Assembly: GCA_964507185.1 (NCBI GenBank)
Contig: CAZDOY010000003.1
Location: 1-64,000 of the forward strand
DNA: 64,000 nt
Origin: CAVRTJ01 sp964507185
GTDB lineage: Bacteria; Acidobacteriota; UBA4820; DSQY01
Direction of reading: 5' to 3'
Part shown: positions 49,910 through 58,101 of the stretch, in pieces
Numbering within the stretch: position 1 is the first letter of the stretch
How the letters are laid out: each line of letters begins with the position of its first letter
Translations under genes and position numbers: made by a program
Notes under the pieces: generated by a model
The model's database searches: none
Told to the model about the DNA's origin: nothing
The model's input: the letters and a program-made list of their open reading frames with translations, nothing else

Positions 49910-51555
49910 CTGTGGGTCTCTTCCACGAAGGTGACCTTGTTGATTTCTTTCAGCGTGGTCTGGCCCTTGAGGAACTGCCTGACCGCGGACTCTCGAAGCG
50001 TAATCATGCCTTCCTCCCGTGCGGCTTTCTTGATCTCGCTGGAGGGTTTCCTATCGACAATCAGCTCCCGGACACGGTCCGAGAGTTCCAGCAGTTCCGA
50101 GATAGCCATTCTGCCCCTGAAACCCGTGCCGTTGCAGTCCAGGCACCCCCGGCCCTCGTAGAGGTCGGCGGCGACGGCATCCTGGAGGGGGATCTTCGAG
50201 TCTTCGAGTTCCGAAACGGGATAGGTGATCTTCTCCCTGCAATTCGGGCAGACCTTCCTGACGAGGCGTTGCGCGAGCACGCAGTTGAGCGCCGACACGA
50301 AGTTGTACGGCTCCACGTGCATGTTGAGAAATCGCCCAAGCACGTCGACAACGTTGTTCGCGTGAACGGTGGTGAACACGAGGTGCCCGGTCAGTGCGGA
50401 CTGAATGGCGATGTTGGCCGTTTCCTCGTCGCGGATCTCGCCCACCATGATCTTGTCGGGGTCGTGGCGCAGGATCGATCGAAGGCCCTTGGCGAAGGTC
50501 AATCCTTTCTTTTCGTTCACGGGAATCTGGGTGACACCCTTCAGCTGGTATTCCACCGGGTCCTCGATCGTGATCATCTTGTAATCGGACGACTGTATTT
50601 CGGAGAGGACACCGTAAAGGGTGGTCGTCTTTCCCGATCCCGTCGGTCCGGTGACCAGGAGCATGCCGTAAGGTTCCTTCGCGTGCCTCCTTATCCTCTT
50701 CATGATGTCCGGTTCGAAGCCCAGGACGTCGAGGTTGAGGTTCTTGAACTCCTCGCTGGTTGATTCCTTGTCGAGAATACGGATGACGCAGTCCTCACCA
50801 TGGATGGTTGGAATGATGGAGACGCGGAAGTCCACCGTGCGGCCCTTTATCTTCAGTTTGAAACGGCCGTCCTGCGGAATCCGCTTTTCGGCGATGTCCA
50901 ATTCCGCCATGACCTTGATTCTCGAGATGATCGTCGAATGGAAGCGCTTGTCGATGGGTTCCATGGCGGGATAGAGAACGCCGTCGATGCGGTACTTGAT
51001 GACGACCTCGTTGTCCTGGGTCTCCACGTGCACGTCGCTGGCCCTGCGCTGGAGGGCATTGAACACCGTGTAGTCAACCAGCTTGATAATCGGGCTGGTG
51101 TCCTCGGAGAGCTTGTCGATCGAGATGACGTCCTCGCCGCCCTCTTCCGAGTCTTCCCGGACGATCTGAATCCGGAAGTCCTCGCTCACCTCTTCCAGAA
51201 CACGCTGGCTGGATTCCGACTTCTTGAGCACGTCCTGGATCTCGCTCCGGATTCCGACGTTCACGCGGACGGGTCGATCGAGGAATACCTCAAGCTCGTC
51301 GAGCATGTTGATGTCGGTCGGGTCGGCCGCGACGATCGCCAGCCCGCTCCCCTCCTCCTTGAGCGGGACGAAGGTGTACTTGAACATGAGGTCCACCGGG
51401 ATCGATCTGAACAGGGCTGGGTCCACCTTGAAATCCTTCAACGTCAGGAAGGGCAGGTGCAGAGTGTCGGCCAGGCGCCTGGCGTTCTTTTCCTCGTTCA
51501 GTAGCTCCCCTTCGGCGGGGAGGTTGGCCATAATTTCGCCAGGTGATGATGCCAT
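49906..51555 (-). CDS. Type II secretion/type IV pilus assembly ATPase (GspE/PilB)
   Basis: Hexameric ATPase powering pilin/pseudopilin polymerisation. The 549-aa protein has an N1E-like start (NARRLADTLHLPFLTL), a linker, N2D (LVDYTVFNALQRRASDVHVE), Walker A GPTGSGKTT at 303-311, the Asp box TIEDPVEYQL, Walker B IMVGEIRDEETA, and TTVHANN. A zinc-binding CPNC...CLDC module lies near the C-terminus. ATG 51555 has AGGAG eight bases upstream; the frame extends further only with non-family residues. It lies 10 bp after GspF and overlaps PilM. GspE and PilB cannot be separated on motifs alone. Confidence 0.94.
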   Translation of the reverse strand: MASSPGEIMANLPAEGELLNEEKNARRLADTLHLPFLTLKDFKVDPALFRSIPVDLMFKYTFVPLKEEGSGLAIVAADPTDINMLDELEVFLDRPVRVNVGIRSEIQDVLKKSESSQRVLEEVSEDFRIQIVREDSEEGGEDVISIDKLSEDTSPIIKLVDYTVFNALQRRASDVHVETQDNEVVIKYRIDGVLYPAMEPIDKRFHSTIISRIKVMAELDIAEKRIPQDGRFKLKIKGRTVDFRVSIIPTIHGEDCVIRILDKESTSEEFKNLNLDVLGFEPDIMKRIRRHAKEPYGMLLVTGPTGSGKTTTLYGVLSEIQSSDYKMITIEDPVEYQLKGVTQIPVNEKKGLTFAKGLRSILRHDPDKIMVGEIRDEETANIAIQSALTGHLVFTTVHANNVVDVLGRFLNMHVEPYNFVSALNCVLAQRLVRKVCPNCREKITYPVSELEDSKIPLQDAVAADLYEGRGCLDCNGTGFRGRMAISELLELSDRVRELIVDRKPSSEIKKAAREEGMITLRESAVRQFLKGQTTLKEINKVTFVEETHR

Positions 51556-51565
51556 GGGTTCTCTC

Positions 51566-52783
51566 CTAGTTACCGACCATGTTGTACATGCTGAAGAGCG
51601 GCATGTACACGGACAGTACGACAATCGCTATGATGACCGCCATCACGAGAAGCAGCATGGGCTCCAGAAGGGCCACGAAGCGTTCCACCGCCGTGGACAG
51701 CTCCTCGTCGTAGAACTGGCTGACCTGGTCCAACATTTCAGCCAGGGCGCCCGTGGATTCGCCGACCTCGACCATTTCCACGGCCATGGGGGTCATCATG
51801 CGGGTCTTTTCCATGCTCGACCAGAGGGACTGTCCCTCCTGGACCTGCCTCTTGACCCGGCGCAATTCAACCTTGTAGACCTCGTTGCCCATCGCGTCGG
51901 AAACCACGTCAAGGGCCGTGACGATCGGAATGCCCCCCGCGACGAGGGTGCCGAGCGTCCTGCACATCTGCGAGATGTTGTAACGCTTTATGTTCATGCC
52001 GAGCATCGGTACCTTCATCCGGATGCCCGCCAGAAAGAGCCTGCCTCCCGGCCTGGCGTTGATCAGTCTGAGCGTGACCGGTACGGCGATGGCGGCTCCC
52101 AGGAAGAAGGGCCACCCGTACTGAAAAACCGCCGAAACGCTCAATACCGCCCTCGTCAGCGCCGGCAGTTTCGCGCCCGCGCCCGTGAACAGCATCGCGA
52201 ACTTGGGCACGATGACAGTCAAAAGAAGGAAGATCAGGGCCACCGCAAGGGTGAGCAGGATAATGGGATAGATGATGGCCGAGGCGATCTTCTTCCGGAT
52301 GGCCTGGATGGTCTTGAGGTAAAAGAGGTAGCGCTGGATGACGGAGACCAGTTCGCCGCTCCTCTCGCCCGCCGCGAGCGTTGCCGGGTAGATCGAGGGA
52401 AACGCCTTTCCTCTGTTCAAGAAAGCCTCCGACAGGCTGGCCCCGGACTGGACGTCGTCGCGCACCTGCGTCAGCATCCGCTGGAAGTTCTTCTCCCTCG
52501 TTCGGGAGAGGAGGAGGTTGAGCGACGTCAGGACGGGCAGGCCGGCCTTGAGGAGCGCGGAGAACTCCTGGTTGAAGACGACGAAATCCCGGAGCCTGAT
52601 CTTCGTGCCCTTGCCCGACATGTCTTCGAAAATCATCTGCCAGGCGTAGGCGGATTTTATGGAGAAGATGAAGTAGCCCTTGTCCTCGAGCTGGATCCTG
52701 AGGGCATTCTCGCTGGGGGCGACGAGTTCCTGGACGACCACGTCCCCTCCCGACGTCCCCAGTCTGCACTTGAACTTCGGCAT
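51566..52783 (-). CDS. Type II secretion/type IV pilus inner-membrane platform protein (GspF/PilC)
   Basis: A 405-aa polytopic platform protein with two T2SSF repeats. Each repeat shows F..E.a.lL.aGlpv...L...: FNQEFSALLKAGLPVLTSLNLL and ISQMCRTLGTLVAGGIPIVTALDVV. The repeats are followed by AGERSGEL and VGESTGAL, then hydrophobic helices. ATG 52783 shares TGATG with the upstream stop and has GGAGG about eight bases before it. The frame runs on into the upstream gene but in a different reading register, so the start is clear. Confidence 0.93.
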   Translation of the reverse strand: MPKFKCRLGTSGGDVVVQELVAPSENALRIQLEDKGYFIFSIKSAYAWQMIFEDMSGKGTKIRLRDFVVFNQEFSALLKAGLPVLTSLNLLLSRTREKNFQRMLTQVRDDVQSGASLSEAFLNRGKAFPSIYPATLAAGERSGELVSVIQRYLFYLKTIQAIRKKIASAIIYPIILLTLAVALIFLLLTVIVPKFAMLFTGAGAKLPALTRAVLSVSAVFQYGWPFFLGAAIAVPVTLRLINARPGGRLFLAGIRMKVPMLGMNIKRYNISQMCRTLGTLVAGGIPIVTALDVVSDAMGNEVYKVELRRVKRQVQEGQSLWSSMEKTRMMTPMAVEMVEVGESTGALAEMLDQVSQFYDEELSTAVERFVALLEPMLLLVMAVIIAIVVLSVYMPLFSMYNMVGN

Positions 52784-53469
52784 CAGCGAACCTCCGGCCG
52801 GGTCACGACTGGAAGCAGCGTCGGCTTGATGCTCAGCCGGAGGGGAGGCGTCTGGTCGGAAGGCGTCACCAGGAAAAGTGTCGGGTGACCCTCCTGAAGA
52901 ACCGCGGCACCGTCCAGGATGTCCACCGCCGGCTTTCCGGCGGTCTCGCAGTAGGTCAGAGACAGGTTGTCCAGCGCAAGCCTCTTCCTGGAAGGATCGT
53001 AGCCCTGGGCCCTGGCCTCGAGGACGTACGAAGTCCCGAGAGAGCAGGACGCGTCCTGCCCTTCGTAGAGGTCCATCACGCACCGATAGGTCACCCTCGG
53101 AGCGACTGTTGCGCTCCACTGGGTCATGTCCACGAAACTGGGCGTGGGCTTGAAGAGCGACTTCGACGGGACGTTCGGAAGGATGTCCATGCGGGTATCC
53201 ATGGCGAAATGGCGGGCCGGCTGGTCCAGCGACTGGATCAACCGACGGATCTGGTCCATGTGCGACGAGTCGTCCTGGACCGTGATTCGGTTCGCGGCGC
53301 CGTCTATCCAGACCTGCCCGTTCTTCCCCAGGTCCTCGGTGACTCTCGCGAGAACCGAACGGACGTCGCGATACTTGAGCGTGTAGGTAAATCCCTCCAT
53401 CTGTTGGGCCGCGAACCAGAGGGGCACGGCCAGGATGGCCAACCAGATCGACACCCTGCGAAGGCTCAT
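52783..53469 (-). CDS. Secretin N-domain (NolW-like) periplasmic protein
   Basis: A 228-aa protein with an uncleaved or signal helix (VSIWLAILAVPLWFAAQQ). The next ~70 residues (FTYTLKYRDVRSVLARVTEDLGKNGQVWIDGAANRITVQDDSSHMDQIRRLIQSLDQ) have the fold pattern of a secretin N1/NolW domain, in a protein with no secretin pore. The remaining beta-rich domain carries C...C pairs. I infer a periplasmic accessory that touches the secretin or forms an extra ring. It couples to GspF (TGATG) and to the small membrane protein upstream (4-bp overlap). Confidence 0.75.
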   Translation of the reverse strand: MSLRRVSIWLAILAVPLWFAAQQMEGFTYTLKYRDVRSVLARVTEDLGKNGQVWIDGAANRITVQDDSSHMDQIRRLIQSLDQPARHFAMDTRMDILPNVPSKSLFKPTPSFVDMTQWSATVAPRVTYRCVMDLYEGQDASCSLGTSYVLEARAQGYDPSRKRLALDNLSLTYCETAGKPAVDILDGAAVLQEGHPTLFLVTPSDQTPPLRLSIKPTLLPVVTRPEVR

Positions 53470-53768
53470 GTTCTGTCCTCCGGATTAATGACCACGATAC
53501 CATGCGCGGTCGCAAGCGCCAAACCCTGTCTCGGCGTGAAAGCAGGTGCGGATCGGGTCGGCACGTTCGCCCGCAGCAGCGTCCTCGATACGGGTCCCTG
53601 CGAAAACCGCCAGAATGTCCCGGCAAGGACGAACGCGAGCACCGCCGCGGCCGCGACCGCCATCCGGAAATGCCTTCTCCGTCTGGTCATGCGGTATTCG
53701 AGGGTCCTCATGAAAGGGGTCCACTCTTCCGGGTCCCGCCGCGCGAACCTGAACTCTTCAATTTTCAC
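53466..53768 (-). CDS. Small single-span membrane protein following the sigma factor (possible anti-sigma)
   Basis: A 100-aa protein. A cytoplasmic ~28-residue charged segment (KIEEFRFARRDPEEWTPFMRTLEYR) is followed by one helix (MAVAAAAVLAFVLAGTFW) and a ~45-residue outside tail. It starts at GTG 53768, sharing GTGA with the sigma-factor stop, the usual position of an anti-sigma factor. No zinc-binding HxxxCxxC motif is present, and the length is short for one. Without homologues I cannot claim the function. Confidence 0.6.
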   Translation of the reverse strand: MKIEEFRFARRDPEEWTPFMRTLEYRMTRRRRHFRMAVAAAAVLAFVLAGTFWRFSQGPVSRTLLRANVPTRSAPAFTPRQGLALATAHGIVVINPEDRT

Positions 53769-54316
53769 AGCTCGATCCCCTTCGCCTTGAGTTCGCTCTC
53801 CACCTTGCGTCTTGCCTGCATTGCCTGGTTTCTTGCGGTGCTGGGCGCGACACCCAGGGCTTCGGCTATATCTGCGTAGTCAACGTCCTCTATGAACTTC
53901 AAAATAAAAACCGCTCTTTCCTGGGGCGGCAGGCGATCCAGGGCCTGGAAGAGCTTCTCCTCGGCCTCCTGGTACCTGTAGCCCCGTTCGACGTTTGTTC
54001 CGGCCGGCGCGAAATCAATGGCCGAGGGCGCATCCACCGACCGCTTCGTCTCTTCTCTCCGCAGGTGATCGATCGCACGGTTGATACAGAACCTCCGCAA
54101 CCAGGCCATGGGATCGTCGGGTAACTTCCCGGCGGGCTGGCTCCACAGCCCCAGGTAGGCATCCTGCAAGATTTCCTCGGCAACGGAATCGCGCCCTACC
54201 ATTCGCCTCGCGGTCCAAAAAAGACGCTCCCTCGTGGCCTCCACCAGCTTCAAAAAGGCCCGCTCGTCTCCCCGGAGGGATTTCTTGAGCAGACTGCCGA
54301 GGAAGGAGGCCGTCAT
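53765..54316 (-). CDS. ECF-type sigma-70 family factor
   Basis: A 183-aa sigma factor with only regions 2 and 4, the ECF layout. Region 2 is FLKLVEATRERLFWTARRMVGR...AEEILQDAYLGLWS...WLRRFCINRAIDHLRRE and region 4 is LPPQERAVFILKFIEDVDYADIAEALGVAPSTARN. The helix-turn-helix for the -35 element lies in IAEALGVAPSTARNQ. ATG 54316 overlaps the DUF2062 stop (ATGA), with GGAGAGGAAGG upstream. It lies directly before the secretion genes in the same operon, so it may drive them or be part of their feedback. Confidence 0.93.
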   Translation of the reverse strand: MTASFLGSLLKKSLRGDERAFLKLVEATRERLFWTARRMVGRDSVAEEILQDAYLGLWSQPAGKLPDDPMAWLRRFCINRAIDHLRREETKRSVDAPSAIDFAPAGTNVERGYRYQEAEEKLFQALDRLPPQERAVFILKFIEDVDYADIAEALGVAPSTARNQAMQARRKVESELKAKGIEL

Positions 54317-54759
54317 CCTTCCTCTCCCCCTAAGACGGATGAGGCGGCTTTTCGTCTATTCCGGCGCCTCAAGACGGCGAAAGCCACCAAGCCGCAAGCG
54401 GCACCTCCAACCGCAGAAACGAGGCACCCCCCGAGGGCCAGCGAATACGCCGCACCCTCCCAGGCGGGTCCAGGTGCCGCGTGAAACAGGACGGCGCGCA
54501 TCCATTCACCGACTCCATACTCCGCAGCGTAGATGAAAGGGGCCGTAAAAGGCTGCCAGACCAGCGTACCGCCGAGCACCGCCAGCCTGTTGAGCCGAAA
54601 CAGGAAGGCGAGCCCGATCGCCGTCAGCGTCTGCAGCGGCGCGATGGGCATGAGTCCCACGGCGATTCCAAGTCCGAGGGCGAAAGCAGTCTGCGCCGGA
54701 GAGCCTCCCAGGCCTGCCATGCGCTTTACAAATTTACGAAGCGAAGTGGTCGAATCCAT
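54313..54759 (-). CDS. DUF2062 membrane protein
   Basis: A 148-aa protein of DUF2062: PAQTAFALGLGIAVGLMPIAPLQT...LAFLFRLNRLAVLGGTLVWQPFTAPFIYAAEYGVGEWM. This family of short membrane proteins has the repeating 'P...aa..iGiGvg..P..G.qt' pattern, and its function is unknown. ATG 54759 overlaps the thiL 3' end by 26 bp without a clear ribosome site, so translation may depend on thiL. An N-terminal extension to 54813 reads unlike the family. Confidence 0.82.
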   Translation of the reverse strand: MDSTTSLRKFVKRMAGLGGSPAQTAFALGLGIAVGLMPIAPLQTLTAIGLAFLFRLNRLAVLGGTLVWQPFTAPFIYAAEYGVGEWMRAVLFHAAPGPAWEGAAYSLALGGCLVSAVGGAACGLVAFAVLRRRNRRKAASSVLGGEEG

Positions 54760-55723
54760 TGGCAGGAAGCTCTTCACGACGATCACCGGGCAGGACGAGA
54801 ACACGCCTGTCACCTTCTACGAGGCGCCCGATGGCACGGACGCCGGCACATTTAACTTCGACCTCGGAAGCCAGACGGCGAGGCACCGCGAACAGCAGGA
54901 CCTGCTCCTCGCCTCCCCTGAGGGCATTCTCCAGTTCCCGGTCCTCGTCCTGCACGCCCAGCAAGGGGTCCAGGGGCAGGGAACGGGCCTCGATCTCCGC
55001 GCCGCACCCGCTGGCTTCGCACATCCGGGCGAGATCCTTCATCAGGCCGTCCGAGACATCCATACAACAGCTTGCCAGTCTATCCGAGGCGAGCCTTATT
55101 CCCAAGCCCGTCTGGCCCGGGGGGCGGTAGAACCTGTCCAGGAGCGCTTGCTCCGGGGCCGGCGGACGCGTCCCGAATTCGAAGGTCCCGAGCCTTCCGC
55201 CGGACTGAAAACGGCGCAGCGCAGCTGCCGGTCCACCGATGGGTCCCGAAAGAAAGAGAACGTCGCCCGGCTTTCCGCCCGAGCGGAGCAAGGGGGCCGC
55301 CTCCTGAGCGCCGGCGAGGGTCAGGCTGATGACCAGGCCGGACTTCGAGGACGAGAGGTCTCCGCCCACGAGTCCGACGCCCTCGGCCACCCCCAGCGCG
55401 CGGATGCCTTCGACTACGCCTTCCACGTATTTCTCGGGAACAGCTTCGGGCACCGCAAGGGTCATGAGAAGGAAGCGTGGTGTCGCGCCCATGGCCGCAA
55501 GGTCCGAGAGATTGGCCGCCATCGCCTTGTACCCGACGGCCTGCGGGGGAGCCCATTCCCGCTCGAAATCCACGCCCTCGAGGAGAGTGTCGGTGGTCAG
55601 GGTGTAGCTACCCGAGGGAAGAACGCAACCGTCATCGCCAGGACCGACTTTGGCATCCGAGGTCCCCCACAGGTGGGCGATGAAAGCTATCCATGCGGCT
55701 TCGTCCCTTGCTGCGGAGGTCAC
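54734..55723 (-). CDS. thiL: Thiamine-monophosphate kinase
   Basis: Final step of thiamine diphosphate synthesis (ThMP + ATP to ThDP). The 329-aa AIR-synthase-fold kinase shows GPGDDGCVLPSG near residue 28, TTDTLLEGVDFE, GYKAMAANLSDLAAMGA, GLVGGDLSSSKSGLVIS and CCMDVSDGLMKDL. These acidic loops bind Mg-ATP and substrate. It starts at GTG 55723, sharing GTGA with the Fis-type stop. Confidence 0.95.
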   Translation of the reverse strand: MTSAARDEAAWIAFIAHLWGTSDAKVGPGDDGCVLPSGSYTLTTDTLLEGVDFEREWAPPQAVGYKAMAANLSDLAAMGATPRFLLMTLAVPEAVPEKYVEGVVEGIRALGVAEGVGLVGGDLSSSKSGLVISLTLAGAQEAAPLLRSGGKPGDVLFLSGPIGGPAAALRRFQSGGRLGTFEFGTRPPAPEQALLDRFYRPPGQTGLGIRLASDRLASCCMDVSDGLMKDLARMCEASGCGAEIEARSLPLDPLLGVQDEDRELENALRGGEEQVLLFAVPRRLASEVEVKCAGVRAIGRLVEGDRRVLVLPGDRREELPANGFDHFAS

Positions 55724-55995
55724 AAATGACGGTCCCCGTTCAGTCCGTTGAGGTTATACTGCTCTATCTTGGTGTTGAGGGTGTTGCGATGCATCCCGAG
55801 GCGCCGCGCGGCCCGGCTCCTATTGCCGTCACACGCTATGAGGGTCTTCGCGATGTAGAGCCGCTCAATCTCGGACTGGGTCTCCTTGAGCGTGATTCCC
55901 ATTCGGTAGAGCGTGTTCACCATTTCTTTCAGATGACCGTTGAGGTCTTTGTTCGCAACAAACGGATCATCGAAAGGGAGTCTTTCCGCCGACAC
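55720..55995 (-). CDS. Fis-family DNA-binding protein
   Basis: A 91-aa protein. Residues about 42-80 (IAKTLIACDGNRSRAARRLGMHRNTLNTKIEQYNL) form the Fis/NtrC-type helix-turn-helix (HTH_8). The N-terminal half is helical (LKEMVNTLYRMGITLKETQSEIERLY). There is no AAA+ or receiver domain, so it is a stand-alone Fis-like regulator or nucleoid protein. It couples to thiL (GTGA) and follows the DUF465 gene by 48 bp. Confidence 0.88.
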   Translation of the reverse strand: MSAERLPFDDPFVANKDLNGHLKEMVNTLYRMGITLKETQSEIERLYIAKTLIACDGNRSRAARRLGMHRNTLNTKIEQYNLNGLNGDRHL

Positions 55996-56043
55996 CCCCC
56001 GCTTCCTCCTTATTTCGTTCTCGGACGTGAAGATCGGGCCGAC

Positions 56044-56280
56044 TCAGTGGATGTTCCTTACGTCCTTCTCATGTTTTTTGGCTATCAGGAGCATCTGGTC
56101 CTTCAGCGTGAGCTTCTTCTTCTTCATCTCTGCGACGCGCATTTCCTCTTCGGCGTTCAGGAAGCCCTTCTTTGCGAGGGCATCGAGCTCCTGTTCGTAT
56201 TCCTGGTGTTTTTCATAGAGGCGGCGAAATTCATCGTCCGTTTTCGCCAAGTATTCCCGAACCTGCTGACTCAACTGCAT
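56044..56280 (-). CDS. DUF465 / YdcH family small helical protein
   Basis: A 78-aa highly charged helical protein matching DUF465: TDDEFRRLYEKHQEYEQELDALAKKG and MRVAEMKKKKLTLKDQMLLIAKKHEKD, the EF..L...H..L and KK.KL.LKD..  pattern. Function unknown. ATG 56280 has GGGAGGG seven bases upstream, which is decisive because a longer frame (to 56391) reads unlike protein. It lies 25 bp after lepB. Confidence 0.9.
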   Translation of the reverse strand: MQLSQQVREYLAKTDDEFRRLYEKHQEYEQELDALAKKGFLNAEEEMRVAEMKKKKLTLKDQMLLIAKKHEKDVRNIH

Positions 56281-56305
56281 TGAAACCCTCCCTGGTCGGC
56301 AGAGT

Positions 56306-57163
56306 TTACCGAGGCCGCATGAAGATACGGTTCCAACGGGTCTTTCCGAAGAAATGTAGGATTTTGTCCGAAAATCGCCGGGCCACTTCACCTGGGGAAT
56401 TCCTCAAATAATCATCGTCCTTTTCTTTGAACGACCACCAGATGACCCACGCCTTGCCGAGAACCAAGCGCTGGTCGAGCGCGCCCCAATAGCGGCTGTC
56501 CTCGCTGTTCATCCGGTTGTCTCCCATCATAAAAAGGTGGCCTGCGGGTATACGATAAGGCCCAAAGTTTCCCCGGTCAAGCGCCTGGATTCCACCGGCG
56601 CCCTTCAGGCTGACCTGGACCCTGCCTTCCAGAACCTCGACGTCGAAGGCCCGAGGCTGCTTCAGATAATCGGGCAGGACGGGGATCTCTGTGCTTGGGG
56701 GCGTCCTGGGCGCGGGTTCGTAGGTGCTCTTGATGTAGTCCGGCAGAAGCGTGTATCCCTCCACCAGCATTCGACCGTTGACGAAAACGTGGTGGTTCAC
56801 GACCTGGACGACATCGCCTCCTTTCGCGATGACCCGCTTGATAAACGGCACCTCGGGATTGCCGGGGAATTTGAAGACCACGATATCGCCCCTCTTCACA
56901 TCCCGTATGGGCAACAGGGCCTTCTCCCACGGAAAAAGTGTCGGACCGTAGATGAAAGAGTTTACGAGCAGCCTGTCCCCCACCAGGAGCGTGTCCTTCA
57001 TGGACCCGGATGGTATGTTGCTGTTCTGGAAAACCCATGTCCGCGCAAAGAGGACGAAGATAAGCACAACGCAGATCGTTTCCCAGTAGTCGCGAACCGT
57101 GCCCTTGGCCGGGACCGCGGATTCGTCTTCTCTCTTATGGGATGCTTTTTCTTTTCGGGGCAT
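56306..57163 (-). CDS. lepB: Signal peptidase I
   Basis: Inner-membrane serine protease that removes Sec/Tat signal peptides. The 285-aa protein has one N-terminal helix (WETICVVLIFVLFARTWV), the catalytic serine in IPSGSMKDTLLVGD and the general-base lysine in VPFIKRVIAKGGDV. The family's GDNRMNSEDSRYWG and WVIWWSF come near the end. A ~45-residue lid-like insertion (about 130-190) is larger than in minimal enzymes. It starts at ATG 57163 with AGAGGG just upstream. It is the first gene of the minus-strand block reaching the secretion system. Confidence 0.94.
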   Translation of the reverse strand: MPRKEKASHKREDESAVPAKGTVRDYWETICVVLIFVLFARTWVFQNSNIPSGSMKDTLLVGDRLLVNSFIYGPTLFPWEKALLPIRDVKRGDIVVFKFPGNPEVPFIKRVIAKGGDVVQVVNHHVFVNGRMLVEGYTLLPDYIKSTYEPAPRTPPSTEIPVLPDYLKQPRAFDVEVLEGRVQVSLKGAGGIQALDRGNFGPYRIPAGHLFMMGDNRMNSEDSRYWGALDQRLVLGKAWVIWWSFKEKDDDYLRNSPGEVARRFSDKILHFFGKTRWNRIFMRPR

Positions 57164-57236
57164 AATCCCTCTGAACGGTCTTGAAATCCTCTACCACGGC
57201 ATTCACTGCTTCGCGAGCGTCGCAAACGCTGATTGT

Positions 57237-57717
57237 TCATTTTAGCAGATTTCTTTCTACAATGCCGCCCCTATTCAGGGAGGCCGCGAGCCTGTCCCAG
57301 GTCGCCCCCAGGAGCACGAGTCGCTTGTCAAGTCCCTGCCCAGCTTTGGCCAGGGCCCACAGTCCAGCCACTTCCCACAACGTTCCCGCCCTGGGCTCCA
57401 GGGCGATGTACCCATCCGCACGCTCGTAGAGAACCCTCGTTCTCTCGAAGAGATCGGACGTCCAGATGCATTTCGACAGGTAAGGATTAGGTGCCCTTTC
57501 TGAAAAGGCCCTGCATACAACACCTTCGGATCGGCCGCCGGTCTGAGAGGCTCCCAGACTCGAGGCCTCCATGGCACCGCCGTAACCGCCGTTCAAAACG
57601 ACGATACCGCTCTCGGCCAGCAGCCTGCCCACTTCTCTCGCCTGCTCGTAAAGAGGAGAGCCCTACTGGACATCGGAGCGGCAAAAAAACGGCGACTCTC
57701 CTCGATTGTAAGAATTC
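57237..57717 (-). pseudogene. LOG-family (lysine decarboxylase-like) phosphoribohydrolase gene, broken
   Basis: The C-terminal part (57237-57632) is an open frame with VLNGGYGGAMEA and LEPRAGTLWEVAGLWALAK, the nucleotide-binding GGG.G.M and P.GTL.E motifs of LOG-type enzymes, and an intact end. The N-terminal Rossmann start is present but broken: RRVAVF is read in one frame up to a run of seven T (complement of 57683-57689). The next frame gives C-RSDVQ, a TAG stop at 57665-57663, then GSPLYEQAREVGRLLAESG, which joins the open frame. One base too many in the T-run plus the stop codon thus break an otherwise complete gene. It could be a true pseudogene or assembly error. Confidence 0.75.
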
Positions 57718-57843
57718 TGCAAATCGCGAGTCAATAGTCCGTGCCGGCCTCACCCAAGAACGGCCGGACGGAACGGGCCCTGTCTCCAAAGGCGATCCTG
57801 TCTGTTTGAAATGACCCCATGAGGTGCCGTGGCGCGAGACTTC

Positions 57844-57872
57844 TTGACCACATTTCCGGATGTTTCTAAGAT
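57844..57872 (+). promoter_or_regulatory. Candidate promoter of the leuBCD genes
   Basis: TTGACC (57844-57849) and TAAGAT (57867-57872) are exactly 17 bp apart. A TATTCTATAG sequence follows closely and may offer a second -10. The start would leave a leader of about 220 bases before leuB. Confidence 0.5.
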
Positions 57873-57879
57873 GTATTCT

Positions 57880-58101
57880 ATAGTTTCAGCCGGACGATCC
57901 GGACCTGCACCCGCCGGCGCGCATGGAATTTTCCCGGACTCTCGCGGGAAGTCCGCGCAAAGGGTAGGTGTTCTTGAGCCGGAGGCCGCTTTCGCGGCGC
58001 GCTGGGAGACGGCGAAGGCGACAGACCAAGTCCCATGCCGGGGGCGTTGCGGCCGGAGGGGTTCACAGAACGTCGGAACAGCACAGAAGCCTGGAGGGCT
58101 C
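57880..58101 (+). other. Long 5' leader of leuB
   Basis: About 220 bp of transcribed but untranslated sequence before ATG 58102. It has local dyads (GCGCG at 57917 with CGCGC near 57953, and CCCG/CGGG inside) and a GTTCTTGAGCCGGAGG stretch. I found no T-box consensus (AGGGTGG-ACCGCG) and no leucine-rich leader peptide, so no control mechanism can be assigned. Confidence 0.35.

Noticed and set aside
57880..58101. T-box or leucine attenuator before leuB
   Set aside because: No T-box consensus, no specifier loop and no leucine-rich leader peptide were seen.
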